A stretch of DNA of 6,012 nt. It comes from Chitinophagaceae bacterium (lineage in GTDB: Bacteria > Bacteroidota > Bacteroidia > Chitinophagales > Chitinophagaceae). The stretch is taken from NCBI GenBank assembly GCA_025362915.1, contig JANYEU010000198.1, positions 1-6,012 of the forward strand, read 5' to 3'. Numbering within the stretch: the stretch's first letter is position 1; each line of letters starts with the position of its first letter. The notes under the pieces were generated by a model. It was not told the DNA's origin. It searched no databases and worked only from the letters and a program-made list of their open reading frames with translations. Positions 5,740-6,012 of this stretch are shown here, piece after piece. Both the position numbers and the translations under genes were made by a program.

Positions 5740-5822
5740 GTCATCTCCTGAAATAGCTTGTCAGCAAAATGGACAAAAAATGAGAAGATGACTACCTGAC
5801 CCCTCCTGAAATTACTTGACAG
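5738..5822. repeat. Imperfect 27-bp direct repeats, 58 bp apart
   Basis: The segments 5738-5764 and 5796-5822 agree at 21 of 27 positions. Both begin CTG and contain CTCCTGAAAT, then CTTG, then CAG at the end. The first copy starts where the 21-bp array breaks off. Paired direct copies near an end are typical of transposase-binding sites, for instance the multiple terminal repeats of IS21-family elements, but the transposase gene is not within the window. Confidence 0.75.
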
Positions 5823-6012
5823 TTTTTGGTGTTAATATCAATATTTGTTTACTGTAATTTGGGCTATTGCCTATGCAAGAATACAGCTTTGTTTTTTAAT
5901 ACTGCTTCTTGTTTTCACCCTTTGTTTTATTCCTGTTTTTCCTTGTCATCAAGGCCCCTTATTCCTGCTTTTCATACCTTACTTTTTATGTTATTGTTAC
6001 CGCTTTACACCT

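Larger units (their letters stand above)
5664..5822. mobile_element. Possible terminal region of an insertion sequence (IS21-like?)
   Basis: Two different arrays of short direct repeats lie side by side, immediately outside a gene that has its own terminator. This combination suggests the end of a transposable element extending to the right, or a solo end left behind. I see no transposase fragment, no inverted partner and no target duplication, because the other end is outside the window. IS21 is my best guess from repeat layout only; an IS3-type end or a chromosomal protein-binding array are alternatives. Confidence 0.3.
5617..6012. other. Gene-free right end with repeat arrays and a pyrimidine-rich tail
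   Basis: No convincing gene is present. The left part carries the 21-bp tandem repeat and the 27-bp direct repeats listed separately. From about 5896 the plus strand is strongly pyrimidine-rich, and one frame stays open to the window edge after a TAA at 5898-5900, but it has no ATG start. On the minus strand, every frame entering from the right edge closes within about 27 nt. TTATTCCTG occurs twice in this tail, about 30 nt apart. Confidence 0.5.

Noticed and set aside
5659..5751. Open frame through the 21-bp array encoding a Lys-Glu-Pro-Thr heptad-like peptide
   Set aside because: It has no start codon, is bounded by stops within about 30 codons, and the base changes between copies alter the amino acids, so it looks non-coding.

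Overview
The window looks like a chromosomal segment from a member of the Bacteroidota, plausibly Chitinophagaceae or a relative. The support is indirect. Intergenic DNA is very AT-rich, start codons follow A-rich leaders rather than Shine-Dalgarno sequences, and one start region has a perfect Bacteroidota-type -7 box (TAnnTTTG). The gene families (DUF4142 lipoprotein, PA2169/DUF2383, YciF/DUF892) are frequent in stress loci of that phylum. The genus cannot be fixed from sequence reading alone.

Layout from left to right. Positions 1-281 are an AT-rich leader with a perfect 10-bp inverted repeat close to the first gene. A plus-strand gene of 130 codons (282-674) follows; it probably has an eRF1/host-attachment-like fold and ends at a strong intrinsic terminator (710-740). 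Four genes then run on the minus strand, read from 2910 down to 854: a DUF4142 lipoprotein, a PA2169-type four-helix-bundle protein, a small secreted or membrane protein, and a ferritin. The first three are closely spaced (46 and 17 nt). The ferritin is separated by 131 nt that hold a perfect 13-bp hairpin. A 669-nt gap without a convincing gene leads to a plus-strand TPR protein (3580-4563). A 423-nt gap follows, then a plus-strand YciF/DUF892 protein (4987-5553) with its own strong terminator. The last 400 nt hold no gene but carry a 21-bp tandem repeat and a separate pair of 27-bp direct repeats. Together these resemble the end of a transposable element, possibly IS21-like.

Biologically this is a stress and iron locus. 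Four of the seven genes belong to four different families with known or predicted ferritin-like helical bundles, three presumably cytoplasmic and one a lipoprotein. The ferritin stores iron and detoxifies it; the roles of the other three families are poorly defined but are linked to general or oxidative stress. The TPR gene and the YciF-like gene share a 10-bp element placed exactly 22 bp before a -7-like box, which suggests a common regulator or sigma factor. No classical defence system, CRISPR array or RNA gene is visible.
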